Shown piece by piece: positions 18,315-28,176 of a stretch of DNA of 64,000 bases (the stretch's first letter is position 1; each line of letters begins with the position of its first letter). The notes beneath the pieces are model-generated. The model ran no database searches. It was not told the origin of the DNA and saw nothing but the letters and a program-made list of their open reading frames with translations. A program made the translations under genes and the position numbers. Location of the stretch: positions 806,001 to 870,000 of the forward strand of contig OY829943.1 of assembly GCA_963692465.1 (NCBI GenBank), in the 5' to 3' direction. The stretch comes from JAUZOB01 sp963692465. Its GTDB lineage: Bacteria; Bacteroidota; Bacteroidia; Bacteroidales; Prolixibacteraceae.

Positions 18315-20231
18315 TTACTTAAATAGCAATTGAGCAAAGTGATAAAGATTGTTTCTCCACACCGGCCAGGTATGCCCACCCGGATATTCACTATAGGTAT
18401 ATTTGATCTTCAGTTCATCAAATTTAGAGAGCATGATTTGGCAATTTTCCCATGCAATATCTTCTTTTCCTCCCTGCGAAATCCAGAGTTGCTTCAAGTT
18501 GCTGTTAATCTTATCCGCATTAGCTTTCATGAAATCGTACTGTGGATTGGAGAGTTCTTTTTGGGCCGCAAACCAACCGGAACTGAATATACCGAGATAA
18601 GCAAACAAATCGGTATTTCTTACACCGACATAGAGCGCCTGAATCCCTCCCATAGACAAGCCGGCAAGCGCCCTATATTGCGATTCGGCTTTAACACGAA
18701 AATCTTTCTCTACAAGCGGAATAATATCTTGTTTCAGCTCTTTTTCAAAGATTTGCAGAGTTTCTTCGCCAAAAGCATTCAGCGGCATATTCCCGTCAAC
18801 CATCACAACAATCATGGGAACAGCTTTTTTATCGGCTATCAGATTATCAAGAATCAGATCTGTTTTTCCCTGCATAGCCCATCCTCGTTGATCTTCGCCA
18901 CCACCATGCATGATATAAAGTACTGGGTATTTCTCGCTAGTCTGTTCGTCATATCCAAGAGGTGTATACATATAAAAACTACGCCATGAATTGGTTACAT
19001 TCGAATAGTAGTGTTTGGTGCGGAGGTCGCCATGAGGAACATTCCTCAATTCATAATAACGATCGCCTCTGAAAGGCACCTCAATACCGCTTGCCATACG
19101 GCCCATGCCATAAAACGTTTCACTGGCAGGATCGGCAACGGCCACTCCATCTATAATCAAGGAATAATAATGAAAGCCTTCGCTTAACGAGTCGGTGATT
19201 ACTTCCCAAACTCCTTCTCCGTTTTTCACCATATCATATTTCTTCCCTAAATCGAGTCGTACGCTCTGTGCTTCAGGTGCTTTGATACGAAATACAGCAC
19301 GTCCATCGGGTAATACCTGAGGATATTTGGCTGATCTAACATTGGATTCTGCCGGACGACCGACATTGCTTATTTTGTCAAATACTGCAGGATCGACCGG
19401 TTTAAACAACAGTTGAGAAAACATATACAAACTGTTTTTCCACACTTTAAAATCATGATACCCATGATCCACGTAATAAACATGAAGTATATTGTTCGAT
19501 TGCAGATAATCATGAGTACGCTTACTGAAAGTAATAAGCCCATCTTTGTCTCCGCAGGAAATCCAGAGCAATTTCAGCTTTTGTTTGGCAAGGGTCGGAT
19601 CAGGAACCAACTCTTGAGGAGTTTTGGTATTGGGGGCCGATGAAAATCCACCGATCCATGCAAATTGGTTGAGATTACCCAACCCGAAGTTGAGCGACTG
19701 TCCCCCGCCCATCGACAAACCTGCAATAGCGCGATGCTCACTATCTTTCAAAACAGGGTATTTTTTTTCAACAAACGGGATCAGGTCATTGAGCAAGTCT
19801 TTTTCAAAGGTACTAAAAGCCGCCACCTTGTCTGAAGCCATAATGTTTCCTGTTGCGCGGTCGTCTTTCATGGCACGCCCGTTGGGTAACACCACAATCA
19901 TCGGTTCAATTTTCTTCTCTGCATACAAATTATCTAAAATCACTTGTGGTTGTCCCTGCATAAACCATTCCTTTTCATCACCGCCGATGCCATGCAACAG
20001 GTAGAGAACCGGATACTTCTTATTCTTCGAGAATCCGGGAGGCGTATAGACAAGCGCTCTACGCATAGCACCTACTGTTTTTGACTTATAAACAACGGTA
20101 TCGATTGTTCCGTGTGGGATCCCGTCTCGTACCATATCGAAGCCCAACGGAGCTGGGGTCACGATATTTTGTGATGTAGCTGTAGTGCCACACACCAACA
20201 GTACAACCATCATGACAAGTAAGCATTTCAT
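18315..20231 (-). CDS. Tandem CE1 esterase: CE1 - CBM48-like - CE1
   Basis: A 638-residue secreted protein with two complete family-1 carbohydrate esterase domains, the group that includes feruloyl and acetyl-xylan esterases. Domain A (about 40-280) has oxyanion-loop HGIGGDEKEW, nucleophile Ser173 in AGLSMGGGQ, Asp230 in SCGDKDG and His259 in GYHDFKVW. Residues about 305-395 (VFRIKAPEAQSVRLDLG...YYSLIIDGVAVADP) form an E-set/CBM48-like link. Domain B (about 405-638) has HGGGEDQRGW, Ser526 in AGLSMGGIQ, Glu590/Asp591 and His620 in PGGHTWPVW. Both triads look intact, so this is a true double-headed enzyme; the loops around the pockets differ, which suggests two ester specificities. Signal peptide 1-21. 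Confidence 0.9.
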   Translation of the reverse strand: MKCLLVMMVVLLVCGTTATSQNIVTPAPLGFDMVRDGIPHGTIDTVVYKSKTVGAMRRALVYTPPGFSKNKKYPVLYLLHGIGGDEKEWFMQGQPQVILDNLYAEKKIEPMIVVLPNGRAMKDDRATGNIMASDKVAAFSTFEKDLLNDLIPFVEKKYPVLKDSEHRAIAGLSMGGGQSLNFGLGNLNQFAWIGGFSSAPNTKTPQELVPDPTLAKQKLKLLWISCGDKDGLITFSKRTHDYLQSNNILHVYYVDHGYHDFKVWKNSLYMFSQLLFKPVDPAVFDKISNVGRPAESNVRSAKYPQVLPDGRAVFRIKAPEAQSVRLDLGKKYDMVKNGEGVWEVITDSLSEGFHYYSLIIDGVAVADPASETFYGMGRMASGIEVPFRGDRYYELRNVPHGDLRTKHYYSNVTNSWRSFYMYTPLGYDEQTSEKYPVLYIMHGGGEDQRGWAMQGKTDLILDNLIADKKAVPMIVVMVDGNMPLNAFGEETLQIFEKELKQDIIPLVEKDFRVKAESQYRALAGLSMGGIQALYVGVRNTDLFAYLGIFSSGWFAAQKELSNPQYDFMKANADKINSNLKQLWISQGGKEDIAWENCQIMLSKFDELKIKYTYSEYPGGHTWPVWRNNLYHFAQLLFK

Positions 20232-20454
20232 GATTTTATAATTTAAGATTATTCAACATTTTCCTATATAAAACACGTTATCAACTCCTTATTCGTTTTG
20301 GAATATTTTTATTCAGCTCTGTCTCAAGTCCCAAAAACATTAAAATAGTTCTAATTTTCTGATACTTATTTTTAAAATTAGATTTTTTATTTACTCATTC
20401 GTATTTCAGTGATAAACACAGCAATGTTTTATTACATGATGATCCCCTCAGTAT

Positions 20455-21387
20455 TCATGTATGTATCTTTTTATAAGAATTGAGCATAAAAAAGTTGACC
20501 ATCATTTTTAGATACTTGTCCACATGCATCCCCGGACCATGTTGCCCGCCTGGCACCAAAATAAACTGACTGGGCACGTTGGCTTTCTGCAATGCCTGAT
20601 AAAGCAGTTCACTCTGGCAATGAGGAATTACAGGATCTTTATCACCATGGAAGATAAGAAACGGAGGGGTGTTGGCATTAATATATGTCATCGGACTGGC
20701 CAGCAAACACCTATCTTTATGTTCCTGAATGGGACCGCCAATGTAAAGAGATGCCGGAGAATTAGCGGCATTATGAATGAAGTTCGTTCCCCCGCAAGAA
20801 TCCATCACCAACATGTTGGTAGGCCCGAACCAGTCTACAACAGCATCCACCGAACTACTATAAGAGGTGTAAGGGCCTACTTGCCCTTCAATATCTACCA
20901 TTTCTTTCCCAAGAGTGAATTGCTTTACATTTTTGGAGGTCCCCATCATAGCTGCCATATTTCCGCCCGAAGAACTACCGGAAATACCTATAAAAGAGGT
21001 ATCTAACTGATATTTGACGGCATTGGCACGAACAAACCGGATAACCGCTTTGATATCGTTTATCTGGGCAGGAAACTTTGCCTCAATGCTTGTACGATAG
21101 TTTGGGGTAACAACTGCAAATCCTGCATCGAGCAACACTTTGCCAATCGTATGCATATCAGCTTGCTTTGCATTATTCGCCAGCCATGCGCTACCATAAA
21201 GCGATATAACGACCGGATAAGATGTTTTCTGTATCTTGGGTAAATAAATATCAAGACGGTGATAAACCATCGTATCTCCGGCATAGTTCAAATCTTTCCA
21301 ACTTTCGGGACATTGCTGTCCGAAACACTGAACGAATAATAACGAAAAGCTAAAAGCCAAGAAGTGTTTTATTGGTATAGTTTGCAT
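20455..21387 (-). CDS. Alpha/beta hydrolase, probable carbohydrate esterase
   Basis: A 310-residue secreted alpha/beta-hydrolase of the type annotated as BD-FAE-like or esterase/lipase. It probably removes acetyl or feruloyl groups from xylan fragments. Signal peptide about 1-23, ending in CFGQ. Seen: oxyanion strand VVISLYGSAW, nucleophile Ser in GISGSSSGGNMAAM, Asp in FHGDKDPVIP and His in GGQHGPGMH. Two further esterase genes flank it (CE1-CE1 downstream, CE6 upstream), making an esterase cluster. The usual HGGxW oxyanion motif is LYGSAW here, so His is replaced by Tyr. Substrate not provable from sequence. Confidence 0.85.
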   Translation of the reverse strand: MQTIPIKHFLAFSFSLLFVQCFGQQCPESWKDLNYAGDTMVYHRLDIYLPKIQKTSYPVVISLYGSAWLANNAKQADMHTIGKVLLDAGFAVVTPNYRTSIEAKFPAQINDIKAVIRFVRANAVKYQLDTSFIGISGSSSGGNMAAMMGTSKNVKQFTLGKEMVDIEGQVGPYTSYSSSVDAVVDWFGPTNMLVMDSCGGTNFIHNAANSPASLYIGGPIQEHKDRCLLASPMTYINANTPPFLIFHGDKDPVIPHCQSELLYQALQKANVPSQFILVPGGQHGPGMHVDKYLKMMVNFFMLNSYKKIHT

Positions 21388-21529
21388 GACTTTATGTTTT
21401 TATATTGCTCCCATTAAGTTGATAATTTCACTACAACAGAAACGTATTCATTTATTTTGCAATACATTACAATCCCATCCACATATAGAAGTTATCTTGA
21501 CTTTTATTTGTGGATAGAAATCGATCTGT

Positions 21530-22408
21530 TTATTCCGCATCGGTAACTGGATAACCTAACAAGGATAACATTTCCACGGCGTATCTTTTTCCCAATTTTC
21601 TATAGCCTTCAGCAGTGAAATGCAGATTATCCGATATCGTAGTACAACCTTTCGAAGAAATAACGTAGGAATTCGGAATTGTTTGCGGAAGTGTTGCAAT
21701 GATTGTGTTCATGCTTGCACAAGCACCTCCCTGATCAGCATTTACGAGTTCACCGGCAAGTAATGGTACCGATTCAGGCTTAAGTTTCAGGTCTTTCATC
21801 AAATTATCATAGACCCCCTCAACTTTTTTTGTCCAAGTACTATCGTTCGTATTTGATTCGCCCTGATGCAACAAAATTCCCTTAATAACACCATCTTTTT
21901 GGGCCAATCTTGCCATTTCCACAAGACGTGCATATGGGTTTCCATCGTATTCTTTGACCATATTTTTCATCCATTCCGGAGCTGATGCAACATAAGCCTG
22001 ATAATTATCCTTATCAAACAGTTCGATCTTACACCCGCCTATCGCAACATTAATTACACCTATCCTTATGTTTTTGGGAAGATAAGCAATCATGGTTTTG
22101 CCAAAGTAATCTGCAGGAGTAAGACCTGTCCGACACCGGCATAAAGGGGAAACAGCAGTATACCAGTTACCTTTTGTCCTTCCGAGATTAGGGCAATCAA
22201 CGGTTTCCAGTACCTGGAAACGGCTATCTCCCGTTGTATCCTGAGGTTCAAACTTAGCATTACCTTCCATGTTAGACTGTCCGAAGCACAGGAAGATGTA
22301 AAAATTCGGATCCCGCGAAAAAGCACTTGTATTTGATAAAAATAAGCATAGAAAAACGAACAACCCTATTCTCCTATTTCTTTGATTAACAACCCGTTTT
22401 AATATCAT
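21530..22408 (-). CDS. CE6-type acetyl-xylan esterase (SGNH fold)
   Basis: A 292-residue secreted SGNH-hydrolase of the family-6 carbohydrate esterase / sialate-O-acetylesterase-like group. It most likely deacetylates xylan. A hydrophobic signal segment lies at about 10-31. Catalytic blocks: FGQSNMEGN (nucleophile Ser), NVAIGGCKIE (oxyanion Gly), LLHQGESN and DNLHFTAEGY (Asp-x-x-His). The length fits a single-domain CE6. The gene begins just after a stable hairpin that separates the enzymes from the binding-protein genes upstream. Confidence 0.88.
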   Translation of the reverse strand: MILKRVVNQRNRRIGLFVFLCLFLSNTSAFSRDPNFYIFLCFGQSNMEGNAKFEPQDTTGDSRFQVLETVDCPNLGRTKGNWYTAVSPLCRCRTGLTPADYFGKTMIAYLPKNIRIGVINVAIGGCKIELFDKDNYQAYVASAPEWMKNMVKEYDGNPYARLVEMARLAQKDGVIKGILLHQGESNTNDSTWTKKVEGVYDNLMKDLKLKPESVPLLAGELVNADQGGACASMNTIIATLPQTIPNSYVISSKGCTTISDNLHFTAEGYRKLGKRYAVEMLSLLGYPVTDAE

Positions 22409-22462
22409 ATCATTTTATTTATTTTCACCTTAAGTATAAGGATATTCACAATCTGCGTGATT

Positions 22463-22501
22463 TGTCGGGTTAGTAAAGCCAATCGCTTCACTAACCCGAC
22501 A
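22463..22501 (-). promoter_or_regulatory. Stable intercistronic hairpin without T-run
   Basis: GTCGGGTTAGTAAAG pairs with CTTCACTAACCCGAC (one wobble) over a 7-base loop, between the surface-lipoprotein stop and the CE6 start. No T-run follows on the minus strand (AAATCACGC), so it is a poor terminator. Hairpins in this position commonly protect the upstream SusCD message from 3' decay or attenuate the distal enzyme genes. Confidence 0.65.
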
Positions 22502-22522
22502 TAAACCATATATATCACACTA

Positions 22523-23539
22523 TTATTGATTGAAATAGGGTGAAAACGTTTCAAATTTCTCAACCCTATCGCGCATTACTAACGTATCTGCCATAGCATG
22601 GGTTACAGCTCCATAATTAACATTGTACTTAAGATATAACACATCACGTTTCTGATCTCCCCATTTGTCCCCATTTTTTACATATTTACCACTCCCGCTA
22701 ATCACATAAGAAGTAGATGCAGAATTAGTAATAATACAGTTGCCTGCATTATCAAACCTGAGCAATAGTTTGAATGGGAGATTCACATTGCCTTTTGCTT
22801 TTCCATTCAGGGAGATTAACAGTTCATGCAATGATTTGGTAGCAACATCTGACACTACTTGATCATTTTCCACGTACTTCTGATGATACACAACGGTAGT
22901 GTCGGATCCAGTTTCAATTCCTCTGCGCAAATAAGTAGCATCCCAAGGGTTTTTATACTTAATTGCATAAAGTATATAGTCTTTAGGTACCGTTGCCCAA
23001 TCCGTAGAGATAAAGCGATTCGGATTAGAAACTAAAGCTTTGCCACTTAAAATAGAATCGGCACTTGCCACCTTTGTAATTCGCAAAGGAATGACATAAG
23101 TGTTTTTCATTGCAAGAGGATCAGCAAAAAATGCGTCAGTTAGTTGAATTTTGATTCCACCCATTATCGACCCGGAAGGAATTACAATCTGCATACTGGA
23201 AGGAAGAGTATAATAGATAGATGGCATTGGGAGCACCGGACTACCGGCAGCACTCTCAAATGTCAGTTTACTACAAAGTGAATTATCTACCACTATATCC
23301 AACGTCCGATTAGTATTATTACTATAGACCCCTCCGATTGTCGCATATATCTCACATTGATGCGTTGTATCAAGAGAATTGTCATACGTGTAATCAGATC
23401 CAAGTATAAGTGTTCTTACCGGAGATTGGTATGCAAAATATACTGTAGTACTTTTATAATCAGGAAATTCAACATCCTCGTTGTGACATGCAGTCAAGAA
23501 GAGAACGCCTGAAAGAAATACAAAGATTATTTTTTTCAT
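22523..23539 (-). CDS. Surface lipoprotein of the SusE/DUF1735-like type
   Basis: A 338-residue lipoprotein (signal 1-17, lipobox LTAC with Cys18) placed directly after the second SusD, the usual position of surface glycan-binding proteins. The N-terminal half (about 28-145: TTVYFAYQSPVRTLILG, EIYATIGGVYSNNTNRTLDIVVD, IPLRITKVAS) resembles the DUF1735 beta-sandwich found in such proteins. The C-terminal half (IYAIKYKNPWDATYLRRG onward) is a beta-rich domain of the DUF5627/DUF4361 kind. It probably holds xylan at the cell surface near the transporters. The family call is by pattern only. Confidence 0.72.
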   Translation of the reverse strand: MKKIIFVFLSGVLFLTACHNEDVEFPDYKSTTVYFAYQSPVRTLILGSDYTYDNSLDTTHQCEIYATIGGVYSNNTNRTLDIVVDNSLCSKLTFESAAGSPVLPMPSIYYTLPSSMQIVIPSGSIMGGIKIQLTDAFFADPLAMKNTYVIPLRITKVASADSILSGKALVSNPNRFISTDWATVPKDYILYAIKYKNPWDATYLRRGIETGSDTTVVYHQKYVENDQVVSDVATKSLHELLISLNGKAKGNVNLPFKLLLRFDNAGNCIITNSASTSYVISGSGKYVKNGDKWGDQKRDVLYLKYNVNYGAVTHAMADTLVMRDRVEKFETFSPYFNQ

Positions 23540-23568
23540 TTTCGCATGAATTTAATATGTTAAAAAAA

Positions 23569-25329
23569 CTACCAACCTGCATTTTGTATAAATTTCCATT
23601 TTAATACTTCGGTATAAGGTAGCGGTCCATAATTCATATAATCACTATATGACCTAGATTCAACGGGGCTATAACTAAAGTTTCCACTTGCATCAATTGT
23701 TACCCCGTTCGCACTAGCTTTAATGTTTTCTTTCCATCTGCGCAAATCCCAAAAACGAAATCCCTCAAAACACATTTCCAGCCGTCTTTCATTATGAATC
23801 AACGCTCTCATATCCGGGATGTTCGTAATTGATGCCAGATAGGTGTCCGGCTGTGTGATTCCTGCTCTTTTTCGTATAGCAGCAATTACATCCCGTGCAG
23901 AATAACCATGCGTTCCTTTACCATCAGGTCCCCAAGCCTCATTTGCTGCTTCAGCATAATCAAGGAACATTTCTGTGTAACGGATGCGGGGAACATAATG
24001 CGTTTGTGATGTTGAATTGGTCGGATTAAGATTTACATCTTCGCGAAGTAGTTTGCGCATATAATATCCAGTGCGTGTAGCAGTAGAAATAGCATTCAAC
24101 CCGTCATTTGTTTTTCCCACCTGCGTATAAATGACAGAACTCCCCGGACCTTCCCCACTTCCATTTACCACAATATAAAGTGCCAAACGCGGATCCCTGT
24201 TTGCATACGGATTCGTTGCATCATAGCCGCTACTGGCATTGGTAATTGGATAACCATTAGCCATAGGAAAAGCATCGACTAAATTTTGAGTGGGGTTCAC
24301 CTTTCCACTTCCAAAAAGAGTTGGAGGATAATTATCTTTTTCCAAACCATTCGAATTTTTGCTTATATCCGATCTCCAAAGAATCTCTGCCGGATTGACT
24401 CCATTTGCCACACCATTAATTTCAGATGAATTCTTTTGTGCATACCAATATCCACCATTATTTGACATACCGGAAACTCCACCGATTAGGTCAAGTACTG
24501 CTGCTGCATTATCTGCTGCAGTAGCCCACATAACCGTTGTGCCCTGATTAAATGCAGGGCTTGCAGCCAACAATGAAACTTGAGCTCGAATACCCTTTAT
24601 AATACGTGCAGTCAAACGTTCATGATCGTATGCACCAAATACACGATTGTAATCCGAAACCGTAGTTTTGCCAGCATATTTTGCAGGAATCTGATCGACT
24701 GTTGTAACATCTTCAAAATCCAAAGGCAAATAACTTTCAGCCAACGTCAAGTCCTTATAAATCTGCTGGACACATTCATCAAAAGTATTACGCGGTGAAT
24801 TGAAGTTGGAACTACCATCCTGTGGGGCTATCAGAATTGGTACACCCAAAAGTTTACCATCCGACGACCAGCCGCCATGAGCCTGCAGTAGATAATACAT
24901 AAAAAGAGCACGCAACCCATATGCTTCACCCTTCATCCGATCATTAAACATCTCTTTGACATACTGTCCGGTAATAGCCCATGTTACTTTATCAGACTGT
25001 GCCAATAATATATTCAAATACTGAATGGCAGTATAGGAATTGGTCCATTGATCCATTGGATTATTGATGGCAGACCATGAGCCTGTAGCCATCTGAACAT
25101 AGCTGTTGGTTTTGTCATTTGAGACAGCATCATCCGTAGCTACATCATTGAACGAATAGTTCCCTGTCGGTAATTTAATATAACCGTTCAGTAAAAGTCC
25201 CTCTGCAAATGCTGCATCATTATATATTCGATCCTGCATACTATTATTTTGATCAGCAGGAGACAATAGGTCTGAACAGCTGGACAATACTAGTACTGAA
25301 ACTATAAATAGGATTAATTTCTTTTTCAT
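23569..25329 (-). CDS. SusD-like glycan-binding lipoprotein (second of tandem pair)
   Basis: A 586-residue SusD-family lipoprotein partnering the SusC at 25347-28145. The lipobox is LSSC (Cys18), followed by SDLLSPADQNNSMQDRIYND. SusD landmarks: GEAYGLRALFMYYLLQAHGGW, ESYLPLDFEDV, YTEMFLDYAEAANEAWGP and HNERRLEMCFEGFRFWDLRRWKEN. I start at 25329, 17 bases after the SusC stop; an in-frame ATG at 25347 would overlap the SusC stop and put residues in front of the lipoprotein signal. Confidence 0.93.
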   Translation of the reverse strand: MKKKLILFIVSVLVLSSCSDLLSPADQNNSMQDRIYNDAAFAEGLLLNGYIKLPTGNYSFNDVATDDAVSNDKTNSYVQMATGSWSAINNPMDQWTNSYTAIQYLNILLAQSDKVTWAITGQYVKEMFNDRMKGEAYGLRALFMYYLLQAHGGWSSDGKLLGVPILIAPQDGSSNFNSPRNTFDECVQQIYKDLTLAESYLPLDFEDVTTVDQIPAKYAGKTTVSDYNRVFGAYDHERLTARIIKGIRAQVSLLAASPAFNQGTTVMWATAADNAAAVLDLIGGVSGMSNNGGYWYAQKNSSEINGVANGVNPAEILWRSDISKNSNGLEKDNYPPTLFGSGKVNPTQNLVDAFPMANGYPITNASSGYDATNPYANRDPRLALYIVVNGSGEGPGSSVIYTQVGKTNDGLNAISTATRTGYYMRKLLREDVNLNPTNSTSQTHYVPRIRYTEMFLDYAEAANEAWGPDGKGTHGYSARDVIAAIRKRAGITQPDTYLASITNIPDMRALIHNERRLEMCFEGFRFWDLRRWKENIKASANGVTIDASGNFSYSPVESRSYSDYMNYGPLPYTEVLKWKFIQNAGW

Positions 25330-25346
25330 ACAATTATTGTTTAACA

Positions 25347-28145
25347 TTAAAATTCAGCCTTGACACCTACATTGTAGAAACGTGTTTGGGGTGTAGTTCC
25401 AATATTCAGTTCCATAATCTTTCTATTTTTAGCAATTGTCAGCAAATCATTCCCACTGATATATATATTTACATTTTTGAAAACAGAACGATTAACAATG
25501 TTTCTTGGCAAAGAATAGGTTAATTGAACCTTAGAGATATTAAAACGATCTGTGCTGTATGCCCAGTAATCCGAATAACGAAAATTGTTAGCACTACTGA
25601 GTGTAGTCAATTCTGGATAAGTCGCTGTATTCTTATTCGCGTCTGTCCAACTGTTACGAACAACAGCTGAATATTTTTCACTCCCAGACACCCAGTAATA
25701 GTTGCCACTCTTAATTCCTGTACCACCAAATGATCCGGTTCCTAAAGCAAAAAATGTAAAATATTTCCATTGAGCAGTAAAATTCAAACCGCAAGAATAC
25801 GGGCTTCCCCAACGGCCTATCATCACCTCATCTCTTTCATCTATCACGCCATCGCCGTTTTGGTCTTTATACTTAATATCGCCTGGTTTTACAGCACTCA
25901 GCTTTTGTGTTGCATGTCCATTGATATCTTTTTGATCGACAAAGAGACCTTCGCTTTGCAATCCGAAAATAGCATCAACCGGTTTGCCTGCACGATTACG
26001 ATATTTATCAGCATACAACTCGTCACGTTTCAGCGCTTTCGTCGTAACATAGGTCCCTACTGCACCAACAATAAAGTTAACTTCTCCAATTTTTTCATGA
26101 AGGTTCAATTGGACATCAAAACCTTTATATCGGTTTGCAGCATAATTTGTATACGGAATAAACGAAGAAGTAGGATAAGAAGTGTTAAAATAGCCAGGAT
26201 ACTGATTTACATTTTGCCCCGGAATTCCATTTTTATCAATAAAGAATGCAGTTGCCTGAACATCTAATTGATTTTTGAGCAGAGACCCTTCCACACCAAA
26301 ATTAATTTCTTTTCTCTTGGCGTAAGTCAAATTCTTATTCTCAACACGCAATATAGAAGTTGCATTATTACTATAACCATCGTGCCATGAATAACCATAG
26401 GAAGAATAATAATTTGCATCATACAAAAAATAATCATTCACACCATAATCCAAATCGGTATTGACAACGCCGGCAGATGCTGTAATCTTCAAACGGTTTA
26501 CAATTTTCGAGTCTTTCAAGAAATTTTCCCTACTTAACAGCCATCCAAGACTTAGAGTAGGAGAAAATGCTACTCGCGTATTTGATGGTAACTTGGTGGA
26601 ATTAACAACAGCTCCGCTAAAATCAGCACTATATTTGTGATCATAATTGTAAGCTAACTGAATTCCTAAATTACTATTTGTCCGATATTGAAAATCACTG
26701 GTCTGACGACGCATAACTCCTGCAGCAACCAACATTGCAGACACATTGTGCTTCTGGTTAAACGTATTTAAATAATCCATATGTACATTGAAATCAATGA
26801 CTTGATCATTCCATGTATTGCCGATATAATGACTCCCATCGTGGGCGTCTTTGTTGTACTGCGTCAATTCCGTTATTGTCTCATCTTTGCTACTCCAGCT
26901 CGGCTGATAAATAGCATACTTATAATTGACAGAATCCGTGTAAGCGTTTGCATAATCAATACTTACTTGCCCATGCAAGGAAAGCCCGTTCAATGCATGA
27001 TTGAGATCTACATCAACTCCTGTCAGATATTGAAACGTACGATTGGTATTCGTTTTATACCCGGCAGCATACACATCAGAAATCGGATTGGTCAGATACT
27101 GCTGGGAACCACCCAGCAAATAACCTCCATTAATAACATTATGACTATTAGAAACATATGATAGGGCTGTAGTTGCATTGCCTGCAATCATATTGATCGG
27201 TATCAATGGAGAAAAATAATTTGGGTGTAGCGTTGTTGAATTGCTCCAATAATTTCCCAAAGGCATTCGACTATCGTTAAATACAGTAGATACATTCACA
27301 TAAGTACGGATGAAATTATTCAACTTCAAATCAATATTTGCACGAACATTTAAACGCGTAGTGTTATCGTTCTTGCCTTCACCAAATTTTATCAGTGAAT
27401 TTTGAGATTGATAACCAACCAAAGCATAAAAGCGAGCACGTTCTGTCCCACCGGAAAACTCAGCATTACCAGAATAAGTGTTATACATCTTGCGTAAATA
27501 ATCCGACGAATAATAATTTACATCGGGGTAACGATACGGATTGGAATGCGAAGCATAGTTACTAATGGTCGCATTATCAAAACTTGCAGGCAATCCATCG
27601 TTTGCACATGCTTGATTATAATAGGTCATGTATTCTGCCGACCCCAAATAATCGGGATGCGATTTCGACACATTAACTCCCGCATTCACGCGTATATTTT
27701 TCCTAATATCTCCAACTTTACCTCGTTTAGTTGTAATCAAAATTACACCATTAGCAGCACGGCTACCATAAAGCACAACAGCATTAGCACCTTTCAAAAA
27801 TGTAATCTGATCAATCTCGGTAGTAATAACATCGGTGATTGCACAAGGCACACCATCCACTAATACCAATGCAGAACCCAGATTCCAGAGGTTACTGCCG
27901 CCAATAAACGCATCAATACCTTCTAAGGGATAAGTTCCATAATGCTTATCCAAATATTCTGACGGATTCAATACGGAAATAGCGCCAGACAGATCTCCCT
28001 TTGCAACAGTTCCGTAAGCCACATGTACCAAAGAATCTTTCACTTCGATTGTGGGTATTGGTTTATCAGTAATTTGTCCTGAAACTTCCGTAAAGAAGCC
28101 TATGCTCAGTCCGCATAAAACCATTCCTATTCTTATAAGTTTCAT
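25347..28145 (-). CDS. SusC-like TonB-dependent transporter (second of tandem pair)
   Basis: A 932-residue outer-membrane transporter. After the signal peptide (about 1-24, ending in VSGQ) it goes almost directly into the plug (GDLSGAISVLNPSEYLDKHYG, LVLVDGVP, ITFLKGANAVVLYGSRAANG) and then the barrel, ending in VGVKAEF. It lacks the N-terminal carboxypeptidase-D-like domain that the first SusC carries and is correspondingly shorter. The start at 28145 is 31 bases after the preceding SusD stop; an upstream in-frame ATG at 28220 would overlap that SusD. Tandem SusC/D/C/D arrays are characteristic of xylan loci in gut Bacteroidota. Confidence 0.93.
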   Translation of the reverse strand: MKLIRIGMVLCGLSIGFFTEVSGQITDKPIPTIEVKDSLVHVAYGTVAKGDLSGAISVLNPSEYLDKHYGTYPLEGIDAFIGGSNLWNLGSALVLVDGVPCAITDVITTEIDQITFLKGANAVVLYGSRAANGVILITTKRGKVGDIRKNIRVNAGVNVSKSHPDYLGSAEYMTYYNQACANDGLPASFDNATISNYASHSNPYRYPDVNYYSSDYLRKMYNTYSGNAEFSGGTERARFYALVGYQSQNSLIKFGEGKNDNTTRLNVRANIDLKLNNFIRTYVNVSTVFNDSRMPLGNYWSNSTTLHPNYFSPLIPINMIAGNATTALSYVSNSHNVINGGYLLGGSQQYLTNPISDVYAAGYKTNTNRTFQYLTGVDVDLNHALNGLSLHGQVSIDYANAYTDSVNYKYAIYQPSWSSKDETITELTQYNKDAHDGSHYIGNTWNDQVIDFNVHMDYLNTFNQKHNVSAMLVAAGVMRRQTSDFQYRTNSNLGIQLAYNYDHKYSADFSGAVVNSTKLPSNTRVAFSPTLSLGWLLSRENFLKDSKIVNRLKITASAGVVNTDLDYGVNDYFLYDANYYSSYGYSWHDGYSNNATSILRVENKNLTYAKRKEINFGVEGSLLKNQLDVQATAFFIDKNGIPGQNVNQYPGYFNTSYPTSSFIPYTNYAANRYKGFDVQLNLHEKIGEVNFIVGAVGTYVTTKALKRDELYADKYRNRAGKPVDAIFGLQSEGLFVDQKDINGHATQKLSAVKPGDIKYKDQNGDGVIDERDEVMIGRWGSPYSCGLNFTAQWKYFTFFALGTGSFGGTGIKSGNYYWVSGSEKYSAVVRNSWTDANKNTATYPELTTLSSANNFRYSDYWAYSTDRFNISKVQLTYSLPRNIVNRSVFKNVNIYISGNDLLTIAKNRKIMELNIGTTPQTRFYNVGVKAEF

Positions 28146-28176
28146 TTTTTTCTTTTTAAGTTTGGGAAATACTCGT

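Noticed and set aside
18330..18989. 219-codon open frame on the plus strand opposite the tandem CE1 gene
   Set aside because: It is fully antisense to a well-supported esterase, with no recognisable motif and poor composition. Long antisense frames are common in these genes.
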